A stretch of 39,489 nucleotides of DNA. It comes from Asterionellopsis glacialis. Taxonomy: Eukaryota > Bacillariophyta > Plagiogrammaphyceae > Rhaphoneidales > Asterionellopsidaceae. This document shows, piece after piece, positions 21,319 through 32,663 of this stretch. The translations under genes and the position numbers were made by a program. The stretch covers positions 1 to 39,489 of the forward strand of contig WKLE02002133.1 of assembly GCA_014885115.2 (NCBI GenBank). The letters are read 5' to 3'. How positions within the stretch are numbered: position 1 is the first letter of the stretch; each line of letters starts with the position of its first letter. The notes below the pieces were generated by a model. It saw nothing but the letters and a program-made list of their open reading frames with translations, searched no databases and was not told the DNA's origin.

Positions 21319-24300
21319 ATGGCGGAGGTATCTGCTCCTTCAACGGCCCCATCGCCGTTCAGTCATATTCCGGGTCGTCCATCATTTCGTTCGTCCGCGC
21401 TAAACGCTGTAGCAATGGTTCCGTTGCTAAGTACGAACAAGGAAGGTGGAGAGAACAACAGCCATTCCTCCATGTCCTTCAAATTATTACTAGAATCATT
21501 GAAGCGATATGCTAGTTCGAGGGGAAATGACGGCAACATGGCTGAGGTGCCACTCGATACACCTGCCAATACAATGGATGATTTGTTAGTTGTTGTTCCC
21601 AATGCACAATTGACACGACCGGGAGATTGGCGGTACGATCAAACACCACTTCGTAGCTTTCACTGGGGAAACGGATGCCAACGCATGCTTTGCTTCGATG
21701 GACGTCCGCATAAGAGTCGCATGGCCCATGACCGATTGCTCAATAGTGTTGTTGGAAGGGATTGGATTGATATCATGCCATCACGACGAACAGCTGCAGT
21801 GGTGGGAGTATTGAATATGAAGGATATCCCTAATTTGGAAGCCTTTGCAAAAGCCCAACATGAATTGCAGCAGTGGGCTGAGCGATATTCAACTCCACCT
21901 TACGAAGTTACTGCTCATGGACGAAATTTTGCTCGTGATGGTGTCGTTCAACGACTCTTTGTGTTTGATTCGTTTGACGAAGAGTGTCAAAAACGAATTG
22001 ATTTAACCAAATTGGGCTCCAGTATGATTGCTTTCCCACCCTCCGATGATGCTCACCATCATATGATGGACTTACATCTCAACGTGGTTTTGAATGATTT
22101 AGCCGTAGCGATCTTTCGACAATTAGAAACGAAAATTCAAGAATCAGATTCCGTCGGACGGAATACATCACCATCACTTTCCTTTAATGTGGGGTCTAAT
22201 CGAAATCAGAATAAGAAACCCGATGGGCCAGTAAATTCCAATGCTATGAGTATCAAACATATCGCATCTGTCGTCAACCCTGAGAACCAACTGGCAGCGG
22301 CGGTACAACCTGAAGAAGAGGAAGCAGCGAAAAACCCTGTTAAAAACGCACGCAAAGCATTCTCCGGTTTGGCGGAATCGGCTGGCAAATTAATCAATAC
22401 GAACAAGAAACAAGGGTCTGCTCCTCAATTGTTGACACCCTTAGACGACGTATGGGATCCATCAGAATTAAGCCCTAGAGATGCGGAAGCTATGAAGAAA
22501 CGTGATGTTGGTCGACGTGAAAAACTTGCTGCTGACTTGTCTTTGTTGGCAGGATCACCAATTGATGCCTACGAACGATACACACGTGCTGCTGAGCTGA
22601 CGAAGGAAGCTCATGATCCCCTTTGGTATACAGCTTCACTTCAGGGGTGCGCTGCAGCCTTTTGTGCTATGGCTGAGTGTGGTGGTCATTGCGTTGATGA
22701 ATATCTCAATAATAACTTTCAATTCCCCGAAGACATAATGGCGTTAGCATGCGAAGAGAAAGATGTAAGCGGTGGACGGAAACCCACCCCTCTTGTTATT
22801 GACAAAAGTAAAACTACATTGCCTGCTGCAGTCTTTGCCTTATGTGAAGAAGCACTCAGTATTACTAATCGTCATCCGAAGTTAGCGGCATTTCATGCTG
22901 AGTTACTTCTGAAATTAGCTTGGTATACAGCGGAAATGGAAGCTAGTCATCTCCGATGTCTTTGGGGACAGGGTGAAGCGTGCTATGAGGGTGATGTTGG
23001 TGAGCCTAAACGCTGGGAACGAACAACCGTTTCAAAATTTAATCTGGACGCTCTCAAAAGCAAAGAAGGAAAGGAATTACTCTCCACTCATACATTTGCA
23101 AGATGTCAGAAATGGACGGACCTCATGCACCGAGCTGTATCGACAGGTGCACTTGATCCGAGGACACGTGCAGATGTTGCTGCCGCTTGCGCGCGTATGT
23201 GCTTAGTAGGGATGAAGGCGACAGAATGGCGGGACGGGGAAGCGCATCGATTACAATTGAATCGCAAGGCTGCATTTTGTACAGTCGTCGCCGCAGAAGC
23301 GTTATCACAGTGTCAGGATGACTCTCGCGCCGGAAGTTTGTGGCTCGCTGCATGCCAAGCATATACTCGGACGGGGAACACCTACGAAGATGGTGCTCAC
23401 TACGGTTGGGCCACTTTGAGAGCTTCTGTACTACATGCCTTGAGTCAGCAGCATGATCATATTTCAGCAGAAGCAGGTGAGTTTCAATATCCGTGTTCGT
23501 TGATATCACCAACGGGAAGTTGTGTCTAACATTTTCGTGCTTTCTTCTTCTTTTTGAAATCATTCGTAGCGGTGGAGTTGCTCTTAGCGCTCTTGAGCGG
23601 AGTGTCCGCAGACAGGGCGAGCGATGCAGTGATTCATGACCGAATAGCTTCTTCTGATGACGCCGGTAGCGTTGTGCCCATGTCGGACGATAGTCGCCAC
23701 AGCTTGGCAAGCCACCATAATTCGGGGCATGGTAGTGTTAGCATTGGTGAAGGTAGACCTATTCCCGACGAATCGCCTGTTCCTACGTATGGTTCAAGGA
23801 AGTCATCTACTAGTCGCACTTTCTTCAACAGTGCGACAGCAACATCATCGCTTCTGACTGTGGCCCAGTCGAAGTGGACAGATGACGAGCCGATTCCTTC
23901 TCTGCCACTCCCTTTAGTTGACCCCAATCATATTGCCATGGGATCGCGCCACGGAACAATGGATGCGTCACTTTCCAGGTCTCTTATCTCATTAAACTCA
24001 GTGTTACCAAAGATCCATGCCGATAGTTGTGGAATGGCACAAAAACGATGCCTTGCTCTCATTGCAGACCTTCGGCAGGAAATGCCTACCATATCTGCCC
24101 TCTACAATGATAGTTTGCAAAAAGAAACGTTTCCAATATATGGATCCAGCGCTACTTCCGTTCCTCCTCCGCTCCAGATTGTTTCAGCCAAAGCGGTCAA
24201 ATCAGAATCCCATTTGTTGTTGGAACGATCCAAAGCTGCTGGATTCTCTGGGAGAGCAACAGGGGTGATGGCTACCTTTTTTAACCCATTTGACAATAAA

Positions 24301-26439
24301 AAGAAACAGGCAGAAAAGAAGGTTCAACCCACGCTTGTAGCTGAAGGTGAAGAGCGCGCTGTACTTATTGAATTTGCGAACTGCTTGTCGGTCCCGCTCG
24401 CAATCCCCAGTTGTCAAGTTGAATTCAAAGTTAGAGACAGTGACCGCATCAAAGCTCCTCCTCTATCATTTGTTGTACCTGCAAAAGCGACGAACTTTGC
24501 AGTTCATTTCCCTTTCTTTGTTTTAGACACATCGGCATCGGCGAAAGACAAAGGTGCCACATCTTCGACCAAAACAAACGACGATGACGAGGAAGAGTCT
24601 GTTGTCATCGATGTTTTCGAAGTCATTGGGCTCCGAGCGACTTGCTTGAACCGTTCATTCTTTATACCCATCGGCGAATCCGAACACCAGCAAAACCCCC
24701 AAGACGATACGGCCGAATCTCTGGAAAAACAGGTTCCAGATGCCGCATCGGTGTATCAGAAAAGTAATCACAACAAACCAAAGAAAAAAGAAGAGCAGAC
24801 AAGACCCGCCTTTGAGGCTGTCCCTTCACAGCCTCACCTTCATGTCTCATTCACAACCTCGCAGACACCCATTGAAGATGGAACAACGGTGCCGGTTCAT
24901 TTGTCTGATGGTGAAATCTTCACCATCCCCTCGTTCCGACTACAGAATGATTTTGGGCCCAGTGGGATGGGAATAATGGAACGTCTTCAAATTGTTGGCG
25001 TAGGTCTTCCTGGTTTGCCAGAAGAAATTCTCTATGATACAGACGAGATGGCAGCTGCTCAAGAAGAAGAGGAAATGACGGACTCCGATGATGGAGAAGA
25101 CGAGTCTACCGATTTCGAAGAATTGATGGAAGCAGATGGATTACCTCCGCTCAAAATGAAGGCTATCTGCGAGGGGCTGTCGCTTGAGAATATCAATGAC
25201 AAAAGCAAAGCAACAGGAAGCACTGTAATGTTCCAAGTTGCAGCCACTCATGATATGGGAAACCAGCTTGCCAACGGTGGAAATGTCCGCATTCGATTCC
25301 GTTACCGAGGACGTTCTCCAAACCCCGCGACAGAGATTTGGCGTAAGCGAGAAGTTAGTCTTCGCATCATTCGAGTCAAAGGTCCCAGAATATCGTCCCT
25401 CACTTTTAGGTCTGATCTGAGTTGGGGTAGTTCCTATTCTGAACTCTGCCAGAGCCTTGCAAAGCAAAAAATCCAACGAGAGCAAGTAGTAACGTCGGAT
25501 CGTGCAGCAGCACTAGGTAACAAAGAGACCCCTCCAGCTCCAGCATTAGAATATGCGGAAGAGACGGAAGCTAAGATCGAAGACTCCGTCCTAAACCGCG
25601 TAGGTTTAGACACGGGTGTGCATGTGTCGGGTAACGACGTCGTCGTCCTCATGGCCGTTGCAAACGAAACGAATTCTACCATTATTCTTTCTAATCGCAA
25701 GGGATTGGTCGGAGGGTTTGAAGGCAGCCCAATGCCAACAGTACGAGTAACTTCTGGTGTAAGTGTGAAAATCCCTGTTGTCATTCCACGCATTGAACGT
25801 ATTGCTGATGACGACACAGTCGCCGACATAGCAACAGAGTTAGTTGCCCGCACAGCACTACAATGGGAGACAGAAGCTGTGGACGAAGATGGCAACAAAA
25901 ACGAAGAAGCTCGCAACCGTCGACGTCGTCAAGGTCGTGTCCGTATTCCATCTCGTTGTCTAAGGGAGATTATTGCAGAACACCAATCTTTTGCAGCCCG
26001 AATCTGCAAGCCTCCGGTCTCGATAAAGGTGAGCGTTACGGGCAAGAGCACTGGCCTTGGTCCCGAAAAACAGCTAATGGTCTCTCCAGGAACACCTCTC
26101 GATGCTCATGTCGAGATGGAAACAGCCGATTGGGTACCAAAGGAAATAATGGCAAACTGTACAGTCACAGTTGAATTTTGCTGTGCGAGAAAAGGTGATA
26201 CAATGGGACGTGATAATGGTGCCCGGCCGTACATTTGGTGTGGTCAAGTGATGCGAAAGATGGGTGCAAACGATACAGACAAACACCATCGTGCTAGAAT
26301 TGCTTTCATGGAAAGTGGAACTTTTCTAGTTTCTGCATGCGCCCACGTTTGTAATAGGAATGGAACAGGCACTGAAGAGACGTGGTGGGCACCGCAGGCA
26401 GAGAATGTCCAGGTATCCCTGCCTACTCCATCCGCGTAA
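21319..26439 (+). CDS. TRS120: TRAPPC9/Trs120 subunit of the TRAPPII tethering complex, two exons
   Basis: Exon 1 (21319-23476) and exon 2 (23570-26439) join in frame across a 93-nt intron (gtgagt donor, ttcgtag acceptor) to 1675 residues, longer than human TRAPPC9 (about 1150) or yeast Trs120 (about 1290). Family marks in the N-terminal half include GVVQRLFVFDSFDEECQ (about 210), AFPPSDDAHHHMMDLHLNVV (about 237) with DLAVAIF next, and a TPR-like helical section with LSLLAGSPIDAYERYTRAAE (about 407) and DPLWYTASLQGC. The C-terminal half is beta-rich, as in the Ig-like domains of the family, with Ser-rich and acidic linkers (for example EEEEMTDSDDGEDESTDFEE, about 1125). TRAPPII activates Rab11/Ypt31-type GTPases at the trans-Golgi. 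The frame continues upstream without an ATG; 21319 (gcaATGGCG) is the first Met and has a good context. Confidence 0.88.
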
Positions 26440-26701
26440 TCGATAATGTTTCAAAGAATTTCACCAGAATCAACTTATTACACCATAGTCGCCTAATGCA
26501 CGAGCAAATAAACGAGCAGATTATTTCATCCAAACTTGATTCCATATCCAATTGAAATTGAAATCATAATGTTCGTTTTCTGCTCAAGCGTAGTCAGAAT
26601 GGATACACAAAACTCCCTCGAATGGTACATTTGTGCTCATTGGAAATATTTCTAAAATTTACAATTCAGTTGTTATCGTCAACAAAAAAGCCTTGTGACA
26701 G

Positions 26702-27436
26702 TTAATTCATTTGAAAGATAGAGTCGCCTGGGAGCGGTTTATTTATATCTTCTTCGCTCAGATAGCCGGTTTCTTCATCATGGAAATGTTCGTCATTTTT
26801 GGATTCAACATCGTGGGTTTGATTCAGATTTTCTCGGTTTTGTTCACTCTCTTGCTGCTTCGAAGCTGTCGGAATGAGTTGCCCATTTTCTTCAAATTCT
26901 TTTGCCGTTGCTTCAGTGTGAGAAGTGTCACAATATTTCAGAATCGTTTTTTCAACTTTGACTTCATTCTTGTCACAGCGCTCGCCAGAGGTTTCGTTAT
27001 TTTGTGAGTAAAATACATATCCGAGCACACAAATAAAAGCGAATAACCAACAAGCAACAAAAATGAAACCAATCTTGGCAGTCGTCGACATTTCGGCTGT
27101 CTCAGGTTCACACGGCTCGCTACAACGGATCAATACACCAGAAAAGTCAATGTCCAGGCTACATTCATATTTATCATCAAGTTTATAGTTCACCCCCCAG
27201 TTAGCGTCGCTAATGCATATACTTCCACTTGTTGACCAGTATGCTTCACAAAAGCTACGAGAACACTTTTTTCCACTTTCGTATGTGAAAGGATAGTCCT
27301 TTGAAAGATTTGAGACCTCGTGATCTTTCTTATCAGTGTCATAGGTATGGTATTTGTCTGCAGTCTCGGCAACAACTTTTACAGCGCATACCTGTACGAA
27401 GACAAGAAATAACGCGATGACTCTGCAGCTTGCCAT
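26702..27436 (-). CDS. Cys-rich type I membrane protein, paralogue A (unknown family)
   Basis: A single-exon frame of 244 residues. It has a signal peptide (MASCRVIALFLVFVQVCAVK, cleavage near VVA/E), an ectodomain of about 95 residues, one membrane helix (121-143, KIGFIFVACWLFAFICVLGY) and a cytosolic tail of about 100 acidic residues. The ectodomain holds six cysteines (58, 63, 74, 92, 105, 109) around the core CSRSFCEAYWSTSG, then CISDANWGVNY and CSLDIDF. The same core recurs in the gene at 32664-33509: 23 of 44 core positions are identical and the first four Cys share their spacing. No known domain is recognised. The tail ends with LSEEDINKPLPGDSI, echoed by YEDEDIDHSL in the paralogue. 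The layout suggests a surface or secretory-pathway receptor or adhesion-like protein, but function is unknown. Confidence 0.8.
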   Translation of the reverse strand: MASCRVIALFLVFVQVCAVKVVAETADKYHTYDTDKKDHEVSNLSKDYPFTYESGKKCSRSFCEAYWSTSGSICISDANWGVNYKLDDKYECSLDIDFSGVLIRCSEPCEPETAEMSTTAKIGFIFVACWLFAFICVLGYVFYSQNNETSGERCDKNEVKVEKTILKYCDTSHTEATAKEFEENGQLIPTASKQQESEQNRENLNQTHDVESKNDEHFHDEETGYLSEEDINKPLPGDSIFQMN

Positions 27437-27988
27437 TGTGATGTGTATGATGATAGTCTTTTGTTTTCAATCTTCAATCTATAGTGATACTATACTAATG
27501 CTTCTGTTTTTTTTTGTCTGTGAATAGGTTGATCACTTTTACCCGGATAGGAAATACATGAATACTATAGCTAAAGGAGTTAGTTAATAAATACCTCTAG
27601 TTACTGAGAGTTCTGGATGAGGACTTCAGAGAGATCTTTTCCGCAAAGACTAGCAAAAAAATCTTCATGATGTTTTTTTCGGAAAATGTCTCTGTTCTAC
27701 TCACATCTTGCTGATGTCAAGTATGTACAATAAAGAAGATACAGAACATGGTACAGTAGGACACAAGATCTATTGCTACTGTCTTTACCAGAGCGAGTAT
27801 TATTTACTAGGAGTAGTTCATACCGAAAATAGAACCTACAACCCATCCTACAAAAAAGAACAGATTGAACCTTTTGTTACTATCATCGTCAAAATCCAGG
27901 AGTTGTGTTGTTTCTAGAATTCATCTTTTACAACGACTACTGGTACTATTGTCTGTAAACTGGGATCTTGATACAGTATAAATTTCAC
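27437..27988. other. Intergenic, no gene seen
   Basis: Upstream region of paralogue A, reaching the point where homology between the two transposon copies begins. No domain-bearing frame or repeat is recognised. Confidence 0.4.
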
Positions 27989-29300
27989 GTACCTTTCGTG
28001 TCAAATCAGTTTCTTGCAACCAGAAAGCCGTTCAAATGTACATACGCAAATGTTTCGTAGAATTAGTAGACACGTCATTAGCTCCTAAGTAATGTAATTT
28101 TACTTAACATCGCACGTAGAATCCTACGTGTTGATATACCAGATGGAACATAAAAACTCTCACATTTTATGAAAATTACGTAAAGTAGTCAAAGAAACAA
28201 TGCTGGTGGTAACAGGAGTAATTATTTTAATATTATTTTTAGCCCATATCAGATCCATTGTCAACTAGATCATCATTACCAGTTTCCTGGTCATCCATGT
28301 CTACATTGATTATTATATTTTGGTCTTCATCTACAGACATGAGATCAACAATTGTTGCATCTCAGAAAAGCTTCCCCCTGTTCCTCCACAAGCCTATTAC
28401 CACCTTCATCCTTTACAATTGACTGTAAAACAACTTTCCATCATCCATGAACATTTTCAAAAGCTCTTTCATTTAAATAGTTGTCCCATGCATCATCTAC
28501 ACTCTTAGCCAATAGATCATAATGGCAGTGACGATTATGGTAAACCCTCATCACAGCTGCTTGAATGCTCATCCACACTCCCAAGTCTAGCATGTTCATC
28601 TCAGGTGACCTTGGTACCTGCCAGATTGTTTCCATGTTATGCTTGTTGAGTTCTTCCACATATAATTCCTTAGCATTATCCATTCTGTGACCTCCAGCAT
28701 TATCCATCACCAAATATAATTTTTGGTCACTGGTATCCAATGATAAACTTCTCTCATAGCCTTGGTCACTTCAGGAATCCTTCAACATAAACTTAGAGTC
28801 ACAAGACACATCCTCATCAACTTTGTCACCCTTTTGCAATTTAACACAAAGTTGTATGCCTTCAAGAGTCAAATCCTTCTGTGTCCCATCCGAATTTATG
28901 AACCTTCCCAGTTTATTCAAGTCTTGATCATCATTCAGATCCACAAACTTTTTGTTCTTCTTCTCAGCACCTGTCTGTGTTACATAATAAAATTGCAATT
29001 ATGTTGCTACAAACTTGTCTAGATCCAAGGAATATTGTATGGTAATGTCTTCATTGTCCTCAACACTGTTGGAAAGTATTGTGCACCAACTTCCTGCATT
29101 CAACTCATCATTGACATTTATATCAATCGAAAACCATGAGTTCCTGGATCCCTTTACTACTTTCTTTCATTTGCTAACCTTTTTCAGAAACACTCCTCCA
29201 TCAAAGTTTTCTTCTTTGTTTGGACAAGCAACTACACCCATATACATCACCTGTTTGAAAAAAGGGACAACGGCAAAGAACAAGAAGAGGAGTGTTAGTA

Positions 29301-29929
29301 TACCGTCTGTCTGTTAATTGTTGATGAGACAATTTTACTTTTCTTAGCTGGAACAACATGGCAACCGAGTCAAAATTCTGTTTCAATACAGGCACACAAA
29401 AAAGGTTTTTGCGTACCTGTATTGAAACAGATTTTTTGTTTGAACGCCATGGCATTCCAGCTAAGAAAAGTAAATCTGTCATTGTCAATTTTCTGCCATT
29501 GTGGATGGCTTTTGTTCACAAAAATGATAGTGGGTATGTTATATACATGACTGTATGATGTTAGGTGGGAAAAGCAGGTTGTCCCAAAAAATACTCAAGA
29601 AAAAATAATAAACAGAGTATCACCCATTTTGTTCTCACTTATAGGAATTTTAACGGTTCAGCTATATTTTTATATTCGTGTTATTTTCCACGAATTTATT
29701 TTCAGAGTTTCACAGAAGTGGTTATATTTTAAAAAATTGCTTATTAATACCTTTTATTTGAATCTAATTAATTTTCAATCAATATGCATTCACATTCAAA
29801 CCTGGAACTGGTAATTGGTTTGGCAATAAGCTGAATCTAGAGGTCAAGAGCTTTCCATTGATATATAGGTGTCTAGGGTGAAAATGGATTCCCCCCAAAA
29901 AGTTATCAACAATTAACAGACAGACAGTA
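29301..29929. mobile_element. Non-autonomous inverted-repeat element (MITE-like)
   Basis: The terminal inverted repeats are 29301-29325 and 29905-29929: 25 nt with one mismatch, of which 21 nt (29305-29325 and 29905-29925) match perfectly. A gta on each side (29298-29300 and 29930-29932) may be the target-site duplication. The interior has no transposase frame and contains a long hairpin at 29334-29474. It lies wholly inside the intron-like gap of the mariner transposase. The family is not recognised. Confidence 0.7.
29334..29474. repeat. Long hairpin with perfect 20-nt outer arms
   Basis: The arms 29334-29353 and 29455-29474 are perfect reverse complements (tttacttttcttagctggaa). Inside them, 29378-29392 and 29416-29430 (ctgtttcaatacagg) also pair perfectly, and the sequence between is partly complementary. 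The loop is about 23 nt. The transcript would fold into a roughly 60-bp interrupted stem. Confidence 0.8.
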
Positions 29930-31098
29930 GTAGGGTACTACTGTAATCATTCAAACAAACAAAAACGCAACAACTAACCTTGACTGGATACCTCTGTGAA
30001 TGGATCTTTGGCCTTTGGTATTTTGGAATCTCTATTTTATTGTGTCCCTTAGGTAACAGTTTAAGCTTTTGATGATGGTTTGTTGTGTAAAACAACTTCT
30101 CATCTAAAAAAGCAACAGGTTTTAGTGGATCCACAATAAGCTTGAAATACTTTCTTGCCAAAGCAACTCTTTTTTTTGTGCTCATCAGTCAACAGAGTTT
30201 TTTCAACAGGACTTGATTCTTTTCCACCTTGTTGGTAAAACCAAGTAGTTAGTTGATTACAAGATAAGCAGATAGTTGAACGTAGCTCATCTGGAGTTCC
30301 TGATTTTTTATTCATGGTTTCTACCAGTTCAGTGAACATTGACAACAATCACTTCACAACCTATGCATATCAAAACAATTCATGGAGATACCCTGGATGT
30401 TCTTTTATTTAATTCATCTGTATATTTTTTACAACCTGCATTAGAAGGAGACAAAGGATCAATGTCTTCATCATTACTTACATTGTCATATAGAGATGCA
30501 TACCATGCAGCAATCTGGGTGTATGCCAAACATTTCAAATACCCCAGATTGTATGTTACCTGCCTGTTTACAAGCAGCTTTTGTATTCCTTGTCCTTGCT
30601 TTTACAGTGAGAAAATAATCATTCCATCCCCATAATGTTGCAGTATGAATAACATTGTATCTTACTTCATGGCTAGCTTGTCTTGAAGTTAAAATTGGAA
30701 TTGCTCTTGCATCTGTTCTTGAAAGTTATGGCCATCTCTCCAAATCTAATGTCAATGCAAAACAAATTGAGTCCTCCACCTGCTTGGCAATTTCTGCTTC
30801 AATAGTTCTATTTCTTTCTTTTGCATTTGCTTCTCTTCTAGTTATACATTAATCCTTCATCACTCTTTTGTATCTCCTGTGATTCAAAATTTCTTCAGCA
30901 AGCTCTTTCACTAGTTCAGTATTTTGTACATTTGTCCTAGCATACCTCCATGTCCTATCTTCACCTTCTTGCACCAAAGGAGACCTATATAATGGATATC
31001 CAACACAAAAAAAGTATTCTTCTCCACAGTTGAGCCTTCTCACACAAGTTACTTTTTAAGGTTTCTGGTTCTTCAGATCCAACTGTAACTCCTGCCAT

Positions 31099-32663
31099 TG
31101 AAATGAATTGTTTGTTCAATCATAAGATACAATCAGCTAAATAATGCCATAAAAGAAAATGATTGTCATTGAGTTTTGCACCTGAAATTAATGTAAGGTG
31201 GGGTTGAGTGTTATCACAATGAGCAGAAAAAATGCTAGAAGTAATTATTTTCAATTGTAATGAATCAGTGTGATATCTTCTGTTATGCCAATTTTTGGCC
31301 TGTATCACTTCAGGTTCTGCTAAATAATATTGTTCTTGGAATTAGTATACCCTTAAGTGAAGTTTTTGTAGGTTGATTGTTGTCAAAGAATACTTGATTT
31401 GTCTTCTAGAGTATATTGCTTTTAATGACATTTTTCAATTCCAAAATCCACCCACTCTTTGTTTATCCTGGTCAATCAAATGATGCCACCTGTGGATCAT
31501 TAAAATATAGCATTGAAAAATTTGATTGTTTGTGTGACTTCAAAAATGAAAAATGACGTTCAAAGAAGAATATCAAACTTAACAAGACACTGAAAATTAT
31601 AAAAATATCACTTTTGAGTAATGCAGTACAAAAATAGACAAAACATTTTGTTCTTATATTTTCATATGCAAACAATTTGCCAGATGATTTAACAAGCATA
31701 TGAAAGACACATCTGAATAATAGGACAGTATATAAGAACTTATGTTGTATCAATATCATGTGTTGTCCCATCATTGTTGACGGGGTGCAACAGTGCATGC
31801 TTTTTGCATGTACTGTACAATTCTCCATGATGGAAGTGTGTGGCTGGTGTTACACATCTTTTTATTATATGGTGTCCCTCCTTTGGGTTCTCTTGGTTGG
31901 TTACAACCATTAACAATGTCCCTGATAGGAAAAAAGGAAATTATTCCTAAAACTGTGTTGCTGGGAATTGTGGATTTTCATGATTTGTTTGTAGCAAGGT
32001 AACAAACTAGTCAGCCTTTTCATTCAGCACATTACCTTCTCTTCATCTCCAATTCAAATTTCTCTATGCTGTACTCCTCTCTTAGATAACAATCTAACCA
32101 TAAAGACTGAATCACTATGGCAAGAACAATTCTCTTTGTTGAAAATGATTAACAAACATCACATACTTTCCACAAAACACCTTGTATACCTGCCCAATAT
32201 AAATGTTGTTGACCAAGAATAGGTCTATAAAAAACACTTTACGGAATTCTCAAAATCATGTTATAGAATTACTTTCAGGCAATAGTAACCAACAAATGAT
32301 TCTTAAGTCATATCCATTTGATCTTACTGTTCCATTGATTTTGATGGTATAAGTAACCTTTGGAAAGACACAATCAGCAAAGCTTCAAAAATTCAAGTAG
32401 ATCATGTCATCCGACCGAAAGTAAGGAACATTCATAATACTATTAGAACTATGTCACACTCACTTAGATGTTAACATCTTGCTGAAATGGAATTCCTTAT
32501 AATATGTTGGACAATTATATTATTCCACCCCCTCCTCCCTGGATGCCAAGTCATTTATTAGTCGCACCCCTAGGGAAAATTCATGTCTGTAACAGTATTT
32601 TAAGTGAATGCAGGGTCTGTTGCATACTTTATTTTTGATGATGACATGGTTTTTAATAAAATA
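31099..32663. other. AT-rich region, no gene recognised
   Basis: This lies between the transposase start and the 3' end of paralogue B. Short open frames (for example minus 31472-31828 and plus 31793-32002) show no domain. Part of it may be the right end of transposon copy 1, but no terminal repeat or second copy within the window shows where the element stops. Confidence 0.4.

Larger units (their letters stand above)
29251..29978 (-). other. Intron-like gap in the transposase, enlarged by an insertion
   Basis: In the transposase sense, ...QRYPVK ends at AAG followed by gttagt (donor 29978-29977), and VMYMG resumes after tttcaaacag (acceptor ending 29251), restoring the frame. Without the 629-bp inverted-repeat element inside, about 99 nt remain, the same size as the host introns in this window. 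This suggests the transposase gene had an ordinary intron that was later invaded. Confidence 0.6.
28239..31098 (-). pseudogene. Mariner-like (DD39D) transposase, broken
   Basis: The coding sense is minus, in several frames. From the N-terminus there is a Met at 31098 (MAGVTVGSEEPETL), then a frame change in an A run near 31050, and about 230 codons of unrecognised N-terminal region down to 30360. Next come the helix ending PVEKTLLTDEHKKK (about 30180), the first catalytic Asp in VAFLDEKLFY (about 30110) and KIHSQRYPVK. A 728-nt gap with splice-like ends (29978-29251) follows, and then VMYMGVVACPN. The second Asp is in YLVMDNAGGH (about 28700) and the third in SPEMNMLDLGVW, with 39 residues between the two, as in the plant-type DD39D mariner group. 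Damage includes stops near 29168 and 28990, a tga at 28443-28441 where copy 2 has an Arg codon, and frameshifts near the C-terminus. It is therefore not functional as it stands. Confidence 0.8.
27989..31100 (-). mobile_element. Mariner-like DNA transposon, copy 1, decayed
   Basis: The left limit is where similarity to the second copy begins (27989 here, 38497 there); the right limit is the probable transposase start at 31098 and the true end may lie further right. The two copies share long non-coding stretches (27989-28240 with 38497-38733) as well as transposase sequence. I could not find terminal inverted repeats by eye, so the ends are approximate. It sits between the two Cys-rich paralogues and contains an inserted second element at 29301-29929. 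Confidence 0.7.

Noticed and set aside
29358..29558. 66-codon plus-strand frame in the nested element
   Set aside because: It is explained by the hairpin arms, which open frames on both strands; no domain.
30339..30635. 98-codon plus-strand frame, similar to one at 39135-39401
   Set aside because: The similarity between the two loci comes from the shared transposon; the coding sense there is minus, so this is an antisense image.
31472..32002. Hydrophobic frames on both strands
   Set aside because: AT-rich DNA produces Phe/Leu/Ile-rich frames; no start context, domain or splice support.
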